In this document: one piece after another, positions 1-5,249 of the stretch | Layout of the letters: every line of letters starts with the position of its first letter | How positions within the stretch are numbered: the first letter of the stretch is position 1 | Assembly (NCBI GenBank): GCA_031259095.1 | Contig: JAIRLW010000557.1 | Span: 1 to 9,645, forward strand | DNA from: Planctomycetaceae bacterium | GTDB taxonomy: Bacteria > Planctomycetota > Planctomycetia > Pirellulales > Thermoguttaceae | Direction: 5' to 3' | Length of the DNA: 9,645 nucleotides | Notes under the pieces: generated by a model | Seen by the model: only the letters and a program-made list of their open reading frames with translations | Database searches by the model: none | Told to the model about the DNA's origin: nothing | Made by a program: the position numbers and the translations under genes

Positions 1-56
1 GGAGAATAATTTTTTTAATGCTTTTTATTTATATTTAATACAACAACATTAAAACA

Positions 57-1880
57 TTATTCATCCTGCAATGCACTGTAACCTTCGGCGCCGGTTCGGA
101 CTTTGACGGCATTTTCGACATCGTACACGAAAATCTTACCGTCACCGATGTTGCCGGTGTATAAGACTTTCTTTGCCGTTTCGATAACCTGTTCGACCGG
201 AACTTTTGTAACAACAACTTCCACGCGGACTTTCGGTAACAGTTGAATGTCAATCGGAACGCCCCGATAAAATTCGCTGCTTCCCTTTTGCATTCCACAA
301 CCCATGACCTGCGTTACCGTCATTCCGGTAATATCAATCGCATTCAACGCCGATTTGAGATCGTCAAATTTATTCTGACGACAAATGATCTCAACCTTTG
401 AGAGTTTGGGACGATTGGGATCGACCGGTTTGGCGGTAATATTTTTTGATGCGGGATGTTCTACCGTAACAGCCTGAGCAAGCGGGACTTTTCCTTCTTC
501 ATGAGCGACAATACCAAGTAATTGATCGGTAATATTGAAGTCCGCATAAGCGCTGGCTAAACCGTGTTCGGAAATATCCAACCCTCCAAGTTCTTCTGCT
601 TTGGAAACACGTAAACCAATGGTTGCTCCAAGAATACCAAACAGAATAATCATTGTGACCGCAACCCACACGGCAACAGAAACAACGCCAATAATTTGCG
701 TAGCCAAAAGACCGGTTCCTCCGCCGTAGAGTAAACCATGAAACTCGCTGTTGACGTTGGGGTCTGCCAAAAGACCGACGCACAATGTTCCAACCACGCC
801 GCAAATTCCATGAACAGAAATTGCTCCAACCGGATCATCAATATGAAGAACCTTGTCGATAAATTCGATTCCGGCAACAAGAAATATGGCAGAGAGCGTT
901 CCGACAATCATTGCGCCGACCGGACTAACAACGTCGCAACAAGCCGTAATTCCAACAAGACCGGCTAAGGCTCCATTCAAGGTCATTGAGACGTCCGGTT
1001 TTCCGTAACGAATCCAGGTAATAACCATTGTTATCGCCGCACCGACCGAAGCGGCGAGATTGGTTGTTACAAAAATACTGCCCATAGAAGTCAGCGTTGC
1101 GTCGCCGGTGGCGCAAACAGTTGATGCACCGTTGAATCCGAACCAACCGAACCAGAGAATCAGAACTCCCAAGCAGCCGAGTGCAAGGTTACTGCCGAGA
1201 ATAGCACGCGGTTTTCCATCTTTGGTGTATTTTCCAAGACGCGGACCAAGAAAAGCGGCGCCAATGAGTGCGGACAAACCGCCAACCATGTGAACAACGG
1301 TTGAGCCGGCGAAATCGTGAAAACCTCTTTCGGATAACCAACCGCCCCCCCAAACCCAGTGACCGGAAACCGGATAAACAAACGCACTTAATACGATACA
1401 GTAAATACAGTAAGTACTGAATTTTGTCCGTTCAGCCATTGCGCCTGAAACGATTGTTGCTGAGGTGGCGCAAAAAACAGTTTGAAAAATCAGAAAAACC
1501 ACTCCGGGATAACTTCCGGCTCCGTATTGATTAGCAATCGCTCCGCTGGAAAACAAATCAATTCCGCCGAAATACGGTGAAACCGTTTCGCTGGAAAGAT
1601 TCATCCCCGGCGCAAACATGATTCCAAAACCAATAGTTGTAAAGAAAATCGTACCGAGTGCGAAAGTCAGTATGTTTTTCATTACGATATTACCGGTATT
1701 TTTGGCACGGGTGAAACCGGCTTCCACCATTGTGAACCCCGGGTGCATAAAGAACACCAAAGCGGCTCCAAGTAGAACCCAAATGGTGTCCACAGACGAA
1801 AATTTGTCGGCAACCTCTGCAACAACTTCGGGTACTTCCGCTTGTGCAAAGATCGGTAAAAGAAACTCCAATGACGGCAT
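57..1880 (-). CDS. amt: Ammonium transporter (Amt family) fused to a C-terminal P-II signalling domain
   Basis: This inner-membrane protein of 607 residues moves ammonium into the cell and carries its own P-II regulator. Residues about 30-450 form the Amt core of about 11 membrane helices. The family signature starts at D189-F-A-G. The pore twin histidines are H197 (in STVVHM) and H357 (in ISVHG), and likely gate phenylalanines are F136 and F249. A linker (about 455-490) joins residues 492-607, a full-length P-II domain with GMTVTQV, a GMQKG start to the T-loop, and the nucleotide-binding TGNIGDGKIFV (K582). The T-loop tyrosine that GlnD uridylylates (Y51 in E. coli GlnB/GlnK) is isoleucine 543, while the Y46 equivalent is kept (Y538). 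The start at 1880 is chosen because AGGAG lies 8 nt upstream; an in-frame ATG at 1919 lacks one. The gene stands alone, divergent from rplA, behind a sigma-54-type promoter. The C-terminus should face the cytoplasm, so the P-II domain could plug or sense at the pore exit. Identification is firm; the regulatory mechanism is inferred. Confidence 0.96.
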   Translation of the reverse strand: MPSLEFLLPIFAQAEVPEVVAEVADKFSSVDTIWVLLGAALVFFMHPGFTMVEAGFTRAKNTGNIVMKNILTFALGTIFFTTIGFGIMFAPGMNLSSETVSPYFGGIDLFSSGAIANQYGAGSYPGVVFLIFQTVFCATSATIVSGAMAERTKFSTYCIYCIVLSAFVYPVSGHWVWGGGWLSERGFHDFAGSTVVHMVGGLSALIGAAFLGPRLGKYTKDGKPRAILGSNLALGCLGVLILWFGWFGFNGASTVCATGDATLTSMGSIFVTTNLAASVGAAITMVITWIRYGKPDVSMTLNGALAGLVGITACCDVVSPVGAMIVGTLSAIFLVAGIEFIDKVLHIDDPVGAISVHGICGVVGTLCVGLLADPNVNSEFHGLLYGGGTGLLATQIIGVVSVAVWVAVTMIILFGILGATIGLRVSKAEELGGLDISEHGLASAYADFNITDQLLGIVAHEEGKVPLAQAVTVEHPASKNITAKPVDPNRPKLSKVEIICRQNKFDDLKSALNAIDITGMTVTQVMGCGMQKGSSEFYRGVPIDIQLLPKVRVEVVVTKVPVEQVIETAKKVLYTGNIGDGKIFVYDVENAVKVRTGAEGYSALQDE

Positions 1881-1888
1881 GACATGCT

Positions 1889-1893
1889 CTCCT
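1889..1893 (-). promoter_or_regulatory. Shine-Dalgarno sequence of amt
   Basis: On the minus strand AGGAG sits 8 nt before the ATG at 1880. It decides the start over the in-frame ATG at 1919. It is one of only two clear ribosome binding sites in the window, the other being that of rplL. Confidence 0.8.
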
Positions 1894-1918
1894 TTTGTTG
1901 GGTTTAATTTGAAAAACA

Positions 1919-1933
1919 CGCGACCAATTCGCG
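1919..1933 (-). other. Small hairpin in the amt leader
   Basis: CGCGA and TCGCG form a perfect 5-bp stem with a 5-nt loop, between the predicted transcription start (near 1948) and the ribosome binding site. The role is unknown and the stem is short. Confidence 0.3.
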
Positions 1934-1957
1934 GTTAAACTTCTTAACCTCTTAAAA

Positions 1958-1973
1958 AGCATTTTCCATGCCA
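1958..1973 (-). promoter_or_regulatory. Sigma-54 (RpoN) type -24/-12 promoter of amt
   Basis: Read on the minus strand, TGGCATG is followed by four bases (GAAA) and ATGCT. The sigma-54 consensus is TGGCACG-N4-TTGCW, so 6 of 7 and 4 of 5 positions match. The invariant GG and GC are exactly 10 nt apart. Transcription would start near 1948, giving a leader of about 68 nt. Amt and P-II genes are classic RpoN/NtrC targets, so context supports the call. It is not verified that this genome encodes RpoN. Confidence 0.7.
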
Positions 1974-2080
1974 ATTTAAAATGATATAAAAAGAAAATGT
2001 GCAACTTATGAATATCAAAAGAGATAGAGAAATATTCACAATTTTGAAAAAAGAATAGTTTTGTGTTTACAATAAGAAGC

Positions 2081-2097
2081 GACAAATTTGTTTTGTC
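2081..2097. promoter_or_regulatory. Inverted repeat, possible activator (enhancer) site 1 for amt
   Basis: GACAAA and TTTGTC form a 6-bp dyad around TTTGT. Its centre lies about 120 bp upstream of the sigma-54 element, a usual distance for enhancer-binding activators. It shares the GACAAATTT half-site with the dyad at 2144-2166. It does not match the enteric NtrC consensus, so the binding protein is unknown. Confidence 0.35.
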
Positions 2098-2143
2098 ATT
2101 TTAGTAAAATTACAAAATTGTAATATTGATGGTTTGACTACTG

Positions 2144-2166
2144 ATTTGTCGGTATAGATGACAAAT
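2144..2166. promoter_or_regulatory. Inverted repeat, possible activator (enhancer) site 2 for amt
   Basis: ATTTGTC and GACAAAT form a perfect 7-bp dyad separated by 9 nt. It uses the same half-site as the dyad at 2081-2097, centred 66 bp away. The shared half-site suggests one regulator binding twice, either for amt or for the divergent rplA. Confidence 0.35.
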
Positions 2167-2173
2167 TTCCCTT

Positions 2174-2298
2174 AAAGTAGGTGATGTTTCGCCGAAACAT
2201 TGCGTCGGCGTACTCGCCGACTTGCCCCAGTGAATGGCTGGAAATCAAAGAACAAAATCAACCGTTGCGATCTTTCGGCGAAAGGTTGCCCACCTTTT
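2174..2298. repeat. Palindromic intergenic element of about 125 bp (structured RNA or MITE-like repeat candidate)
   Basis: The element holds three perfect palindromic units: 2184-2200 (ATGTTTCG/CGAAACAT around one base), 2204-2221 (GTCGGCG/CGCCGAC with loop TACT) and 2272-2284 (CTTTCG/CGAAAG). The first and third are also complementary to each other over 11 bp (2187-2197 with 2273-2283). The flanks AGGTG (2178-2182) and CACCT (2291-2295) could close the whole element. It is richer in G+C than its surroundings. It matches no riboswitch, 6S, SRP or tmRNA signature that I recognise, and no open reading frame crosses it. A dispersed repeat or a structured RNA is possible. Confidence 0.5.
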
Positions 2299-2325
2299 TA
2301 TAGCAGTTGATAATGGAAGATGTTA

Positions 2326-2361
2326 TCCCATCAGTCCCATTCGTCCCTAATATCCCTTCAC
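2326..2361. repeat. Degenerate 9-bp tandem repeat (TCCC every 9 nt, four copies)
   Basis: TCCC recurs at 2326, 2335, 2344 and 2353, exactly 9 nt apart. The units are TCCCATCAG, TCCCATTCG, TCCCTAATA and TCCCTTCAC. It looks like a decayed short tandem repeat in non-coding DNA. Confidence 0.5.
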
Positions 2362-2381
2362 TGAACGTTCAAAGTAGATCG

Positions 2382-2401
2382 CTAAAAAATAATATTTTTA
2401 G
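2382..2401. other. AT-rich palindrome upstream of rplA
   Basis: CTAAAAA and TTTTTAG form a perfect 7-bp inverted repeat with a 6-nt AT loop. It lies about 30 bp upstream of the rplA -35 box. It could be an UP-element-like AT tract or a weak terminator facing either way; neither is proven. Confidence 0.3.
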
Positions 2402-2432
2402 AAATTCTCTAAAATAAATTGATCCCCCCCTT

Positions 2433-2460
2433 TTGACAAGATTTCATTTTCTAATAAAAT
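2433..2460 (+). promoter_or_regulatory. Sigma-70-type promoter for rplA
   Basis: A perfect -35 TTGACA (2433-2438) and a -10 TAAAAT (2455-2460, five of six) are separated by 16 bp. The predicted start is near 2467, giving a leader of about 130 nt before rplA. This is the best promoter match in the window and implies that rplA heads its own transcript. Confidence 0.65.
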
Positions 2461-2476
2461 CTTGAAAATTGATAGG

Positions 2477-2524
2477 AGACAATGTTTTTATCTAATTACT
2501 CTTAACTGATAATTAACATTGTTT
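2477..2524 (+). promoter_or_regulatory. Stem-loop I in the rplA leader
   Basis: Positions 2477-2486 pair with 2515-2524 over 10 bp with one G-U. After a small internal loop, TTATC (2488-2492) pairs with GATAA (2508-2512). It begins about 10 nt after the predicted transcription start, so it would form the 5' end of the mRNA. Together with stem-loop II it is a candidate site for uL1 feedback; I did not recognise the canonical L1-binding motif. Confidence 0.4.
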
Positions 2525-2540
2525 CTTGACAACGGGAGAG

Positions 2541-2560
2541 GGTTGCCAGTGTCGGCGACC
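2541..2560 (+). promoter_or_regulatory. Stem-loop II in the rplA leader
   Basis: GGTTGCC (2541-2547) pairs with GGCGACC (2554-2560): 7 bp with one G-U and a 6-nt loop AGTGTC. The hairpin ends 37 nt before the rplA ATG and is G+C rich against an AT-rich background, which argues for a real RNA structure. Confidence 0.45.
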
Positions 2561-2597
2561 TTCATTAGTGACCGAACCTTAACTGGTAGTGATTGTT

Positions 2598-3278
2598 ATG
2601 TCAAAACATTCTAAACGTTATCGGAATGATGTTAAAAAAATTAAACAGGATGTGCCGCTTCCGTTGGCAGATGCCGTTAATTTGCTGAAACAATTCGATA
2701 ATTTGAAATTTAACCAAAGTGTGGAAATCGCTGTTCGGCTCGGTATTGATCCGAAACAAGCAGACCAACTTGTTCGCGGTTCTATTGTTCTTCCACACGG
2801 TATCGGTAAATCGCTTCGCGTTTGCGTTATCGCCAAAGGCGATAAGGCTGAAGAGGCTCGTAACGGCGGCGCCGATACGATTGGCGATGCCGATCTCGTC
2901 GCCAAAATCAAAGAAGGTTGGACTGATTTCGACGTCTGTATCGCCACACCGGATATGATGGGACTCGTCGGACCTCTCGGTAAAATACTCGGTCCACGCG
3001 GCTTAATGCCCTCGCCTCGCGCCGGAACCGTTACAATGGACGTTGCCAAAACAATTAAAGAATATAAAGCCGGTAAAGTCGAATTTCGGAATGATAAAGC
3101 CGGTATTGTTCACGCAATCGTCGGCAAAATCAAATTCGACCAGAAACAATTAGTCGAAAATATTGACGCTTTCCTCCAATACGTCCAAAATCTCAAACCC
3201 GCCGCGGTTAAAGGGGTCTATGTGAAAAGTATCACGATCTCCGCAACAATGTCGCCGGGTGTTCACGTGATCAGTTAA
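2598..3278 (+). CDS. rplA: 50S ribosomal protein uL1 (L1)
   Basis: This protein of 226 residues forms the protein part of the ribosomal L1 stalk, which binds 23S rRNA helices 76-78 and helps release E-site tRNA. In many bacteria it also represses its own mRNA. The call rests on family motifs: the HSKRY start, [22 protein letters not shown], the signature [16 protein letters not shown], the following [17 protein letters not shown], and the end [17 protein letters not shown]. Length is normal for the family. The ATG at 2598 is preferred over an in-frame GTG at 2589 because it gives the usual MSKHSK-type start; neither has a Shine-Dalgarno sequence. It is the first gene of the plus-strand group. 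The usual upstream partner rplK is absent, and rplJ follows after an unusually long 266-nt gap. Confidence 0.97.
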   Translation: MSKHSKRYRNDVKKIKQDVPLPLADAVNLLKQFDNLKFNQSVEIAVRLGIDPKQADQLVRGSIVLPHGIGKSLRVCVIAKGDKAEEARNGGADTIGDADLVAKIKEGWTDFDVCIATPDMMGLVGPLGKILGPRGLMPSPRAGTVTMDVAKTIKEYKAGKVEFRNDKAGIVHAIVGKIKFDQKQLVENIDAFLQYVQNLKPAAVKGVYVKSITISATMSPGVHVIS

Positions 3279-3351
3279 ATGTCGTCATTCGTTGCGCTCG
3301 TAGCTGACAATAAGTTCATATTAACCGATTCAATGCGTCTTTTTTGAGATT

Positions 3352-3394
<43 letters not shown>

Positions 3395-3474
3395 TAAAGA
3401 ATAACTAATTAACTAATAAAATCGTATAAACTATTTCGTAATTAAAATAAAAAAATCATTCACTACACTATTTT

Positions 3475-3524
3475 TGCGGTAATCAATGTTTTCGTTGTTT
3501 AAAAACGGTAACAATGAATCCGCA
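3475..3524 (+). promoter_or_regulatory. Structured rplJ leader, candidate uL10 autoregulatory element
   Basis: An outer stem pairs TGCGG (3475-3479) with CCGCA (3520-3524). An inner 9-bp stem pairs TTCGTTGTT (3491-3499) with AACAATGAA (3510-3518), with one G-U and a 10-nt loop. An 11-nt bulge on the 5' side against one base on the 3' side separates them. It ends 20 nt before the rplJ ATG. L10 leaders of other bacteria also fold into a bent helix with an asymmetric internal loop just upstream of rplJ. I do not see a textbook kink-turn, so the family assignment is tentative. Confidence 0.45.
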
Positions 3525-3530
3525 GTCAAC

Positions 3531-3542
3531 AGCCTAAGCCTA
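3531..3542 (+). repeat. Tandem hexamer AGCCTA x2 just before the rplJ start
   Basis: Two exact AGCCTA copies occupy the place where a Shine-Dalgarno sequence would be, 2 nt before the rplJ ATG. No purine-rich ribosome binding site is present. Chance is the simplest explanation. Confidence 0.5.
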
Positions 3543-3544
3543 AA

Positions 3545-4099
3545 ATGAGTAAGTTTGTCAAACAACTGATTACCGATACCGTTGCAAAGCGGCTTGATGG
3601 TGTACAATATCTGATTCTGGTCGGTTTGACCGGAATTGATGCGAATAAAAATAAAAATCTTCGGGTTAATCTTGCGTCGAAAGGGATTAACCTGATGATG
3701 ATTAAGAATAGTCTGGCACGACGCGCTACCAAAGGAACTCCGCTTGCTGCCGCTTTTCAGAATTTGACTGGTTCTTACGCTCTTTGTTGGGGTTCTTCAG
3801 ATATTGTCTCGCTAGCCAAAGAACTGGTTAAATTAACAAAAGATAAAACCCTGCAAGGTTTTGAAATTAAAGGGGCTGTTCTGGACGGCGAGGCGTTAGG
3901 ACCGGAGCAGGCGATTGATGTGAGTAAATGGCCCACCCGTGAAGAACAAATTTCAATGTTGCTCGGTCAAATTATCGGCGTCGGCTCCAAACTTTCAGGT
4001 CAGTTTATCGCTATCGGCGGCGCTTTGGCAAGTCAAATCGTTAAACTTGCCGAAAAAGACAACGACGACAACAACGCAGAACCAAAAAATGCGGAATAA
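3545..4099 (+). CDS. rplJ: 50S ribosomal protein uL10 (L10)
   Basis: This 184-residue protein anchors bL12 dimers to 23S rRNA at the base of the L7/L12 stalk. The L10-L12 complex represses translation of its own mRNA in characterised bacteria. The N-terminal RNA-binding domain is recognisable from KNSLARRATKGTPL (about residues 54-67) and DIVSLAKEL, and the core ends near WPTREEQISMLL (from about residue 129). The region after it (about 140-170) is the amphipathic helix that carries bL12 dimers. The tail, from about residue 171, is rich in D, E and N. The start at ATG 3545 gives the typical planctomycete-like MSKFVK opening; there is no Shine-Dalgarno sequence. It is flanked by 266 nt (rplA side) and 257 nt (rplL side), unlike the tight rplJ-rplL pair of most bacteria. 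Confidence 0.96.
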   Translation: MSKFVKQLITDTVAKRLDGVQYLILVGLTGIDANKNKNLRVNLASKGINLMMIKNSLARRATKGTPLAAAFQNLTGSYALCWGSSDIVSLAKELVKLTKDKTLQGFEIKGAVLDGEALGPEQAIDVSKWPTREEQISMLLGQIIGVGSKLSGQFIAIGGALASQIVKLAEKDNDDNNAEPKNAE

Positions 4100-4167
4100 C
4101 AAAAAACCAAAATAATAAAAGTAAAATATCAAATTGCTGAATATTTTACGAAAAATATGGTCATTAA

Positions 4168-4195
4168 AAAACGCAACAGGAAAACTGTTCGTTTT
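4168..4195 (+). terminator. Hairpin between rplJ and rplL (weak terminator, attenuator or processing site)
   Basis: AAAACG (4168-4173) pairs with CGTTTT (4190-4195) and AACAG (4175-4179) with CTGTT (4185-4189), giving 11 bp with one bulged C and a GAAAA loop. The 3' arm ends in four Ts, so it resembles a weak terminator. It overlaps the -35 box of the next promoter candidate. Partial termination here would separate rplJ from rplL expression. Confidence 0.45.
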
Positions 4196-4220
4196 GACAT
4201 AAATATTACTTTGTTATGAA
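4194..4220 (+). promoter_or_regulatory. Candidate promoter for rplL
   Basis: A perfect -35 TTGACA (4194-4199) is followed after 15 bp by TATGAA (4215-4220, four of six). TGT immediately before it forms an extended -10. The predicted start near 4227 gives a leader of about 130 nt. bL12 is needed in four or more copies per ribosome, so an extra promoter for rplL makes sense. Confidence 0.4.
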
Positions 4221-4316
4221 TTTAACTTTTTTTCGAATCGTTGCGATATCGGATTTGTGTGAGATTCGGTAATTCGTTTTAAGTTGAACCATTACAAGAT
4301 TAACCATCATTTTTAT

Positions 4317-4331
4317 GCGTTTTCCAAACGC
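4317..4331 (+). other. Hairpin upstream of the rplL ribosome binding site
   Basis: GCGTTT and AAACGC form a perfect 6-bp stem with a 3-nt loop, ending 10 nt before the Shine-Dalgarno sequence. It may help keep the ribosome binding site unpaired. The in-frame ATG at 4315 lies at its base, which argues against that ATG as the start. Confidence 0.35.
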
Positions 4332-4341
4332 AACCAACGAG

Positions 4342-4347
4342 AAAGGA
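4342..4347 (+). promoter_or_regulatory. Shine-Dalgarno sequence of rplL
   Basis: AAAGGA lies 9 nt before the ATG at 4357 and fixes that start instead of the upstream in-frame ATG at 4315. It is the only clear ribosome binding site in the plus-strand gene group, fitting high bL12 demand. Confidence 0.75.
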
Positions 4348-4356
4348 AACATTTCC

Positions 4357-4770
4357 ATGAGTGAAACACGAGAATTTTCAGCAGCAATCAAAGAACTAGG
4401 CGACAAAATTGTCGGTCTGACTTTGAAAGAAGCCAAAGAATTGAGTGATTATTTGAAAGACGTTCACGGTATCGAACCGGCTTCGGGCGGTGCGGTGGTT
4501 ATGGCGGCTCCGGCTGGAGGCGGCGATGGCAGCGGCGCCGAAAAACCGGAAGAAAAAACTGAATTCGATGTCGTACTCGAAAGTTTTGCGGCAGACAAAA
4601 AAGTTGCCGTTATTAAGGTTGTTAAAAATGCAACCGGCGGCGGTTTGGCGGAATCAAAAACTTTGGTCGAAAGTGCGCCAGCCAAAATTAAATCCGGCGT
4701 TTCCAAAGATGAAGCCGAAAAACTGAAAAAAGAACTCGAAGAAAACGGCGCCAAAGTCAGTATTAAATAA
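4357..4770 (+). CDS. rplL: 50S ribosomal protein bL12 (L7/L12)
   Basis: This acidic protein of 137 residues forms the mobile stalk that recruits and activates translational GTPases. Residues 1-40 are the dimerisation domain that binds uL10. A hinge of about 30 residues rich in A, G, E and K (VMAAPAGGG onward) follows, and residues from TEFDVV to the end are the C-terminal factor-binding domain, recognisable from [23 protein letters not shown] and the final GAKVSIK. The usual GLGLKEAK factor-contact helix reads GGGLAESK. The start at 4357 has a good Shine-Dalgarno sequence and gives the expected family length; an in-frame ATG at 4315 would add 14 unrelated residues. The next plus-strand gene is a nuclease/transposase gene rather than rpoB. 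Confidence 0.97.
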   Translation: MSETREFSAAIKELGDKIVGLTLKEAKELSDYLKDVHGIEPASGGAVVMAAPAGGGDGSGAEKPEEKTEFDVVLESFAADKKVAVIKVVKNATGGGLAESKTLVESAPAKIKSGVSKDEAEKLKKELEENGAKVSIK

Positions 4771-4838
4771 TGACCGGCAATGTATTTGTGAATGGCAATT
4801 GACCGCGTGATTTAAGAAAATAGAATAATCACCGGTCA
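4771..4838 (+). other. Closed stem region after rplL
   Basis: TGACCGG (4771-4777), starting right after the rplL stop codon, pairs perfectly with CCGGTCA (4832-4838). Inside, TGATT (4808-4812) can pair with AATCA (4827-4831). A run of seven Ts follows at 4854-4860, 16 nt too late for a classic terminator. It may be an RNA-processing or attenuator structure like that in the rplL-rpoB gap of enteric bacteria, but this is a guess. Confidence 0.35.
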
Positions 4839-4915
4839 TTTGTCATCTTATTATTTTTTTCCCAATTTGGTATCTTTTTTGCGACGTCCCCCCTTTTTAG
4901 GAAAATCTGATGTAT

Positions 4916-4921
4916 TATAAT
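4916..4921 (+). promoter_or_regulatory. Candidate -10 box upstream of the nuclease gene
   Basis: A perfect TATAAT lies about 330 nt before the nuclease gene. The best -35 (TTTTTA, 4894-4899, three of six, 16-bp spacer) is poor. It could serve the nuclease gene or add to rpoB transcription; chance is possible in this AT-rich region. Confidence 0.22.
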
Positions 4922-5249
4922 AATTATCCGGTTTTCTGAAATTTTTTTTCTTTATATTTTCTTTGAAAGATTACGCAAATGAAAGGCAAAACAATGCCCC
5001 TCCCTTGTGAAAGTAATCTGGTCTGCGGACACTGTTATTTCGTAACTCTTTTTTCTCCATAGAAGTTCGTTGGCTTTATACGGTAAAAAATTGCCGGTTC
5101 CTACTTAGATTTTGCGGCGGTAAAAATAGAACAAGTATCATATATTAACAACATTACTTAACTTAATTAATTGCATTGTAACTATTTTGATCCTAATTAT
5201 CGAAAACAACCAAAAAAGAATAATCAAATAAATTAACAACCAAACGACT

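Larger units (their letters stand above)
1881..2597. other. Divergent intergenic region amt / rplA
   Basis: These 717 nt separate the divergently transcribed amt and rplA genes. From left to right they hold the amt ribosome binding site, a hairpin, a sigma-54-type promoter, two GACAAAT dyads, a palindromic element, a 9-bp repeat remnant, an AT palindrome, and the rplA promoter with two leader hairpins. I see no convincing protein gene in it. There is no trace of rplK, which usually sits directly upstream of rplA. Confidence 0.7.
4771..5249. other. Intergenic region rplL / nuclease gene
   Basis: These 479 nt are AT-rich and hold no protein gene that I can support. They contain the TGACCGG/CCGGTCA stem, a T7 run, short C and T homopolymers (4888-4898), a perfect TATAAT and a stretch of mixed sequence around 4980-5130 with no recognised structure. 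No transposon terminal repeats or target-site duplication bracketing the downstream gene could be found by eye. Confidence 0.6.

Noticed and set aside
1..56. Possible terminator for amt
   Set aside because: The minus-strand sequence after the stop has only a weak AT stem (TTTAAT/ATTAAA) and is followed by A residues rather than a T-run.
1881..1919. Upstream in-frame ATG extending amt by 13 residues
   Set aside because: The extension has no Shine-Dalgarno sequence and covers the AGGAG that serves the ATG at 1880.
1618..1938. 106-codon plus-strand ORF antisense to the start of amt
   Set aside because: It is a shadow of the amt coding frame with no ribosome binding site or recognisable domain.
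2134..2158. TTGACT...TATAGA promoter-like pair upstream of rplA
   Set aside because: The spacer is 13 bp, too short, and a far better promoter lies at 2433-2460.
2482..2505. Seven-codon leader peptide (MFLSNYS) after AGGAG in the rplA leader
   Set aside because: AGGAG is only 3 nt from the ATG, too close for normal initiation, and the ORF is too short to judge. It also lies inside stem-loop I.
2526..2531. Second TTGACA upstream of rplA
   Set aside because: No -10-like sequence lies 16-18 bp downstream; that position is G+C rich and within stem-loop II.
3279..3345. Possible terminator after rplA (TGTC...GACA plus a T6 run)
   Set aside because: The stem is only 4 bp with a large loop, and the T6 run lies about 30 nt further on without an adjoining hairpin.
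4315..4356. Upstream in-frame ATG extending rplL by 14 residues
   Set aside because: It has no ribosome binding site, lies at the base of a hairpin, and the added residues do not resemble bL12.
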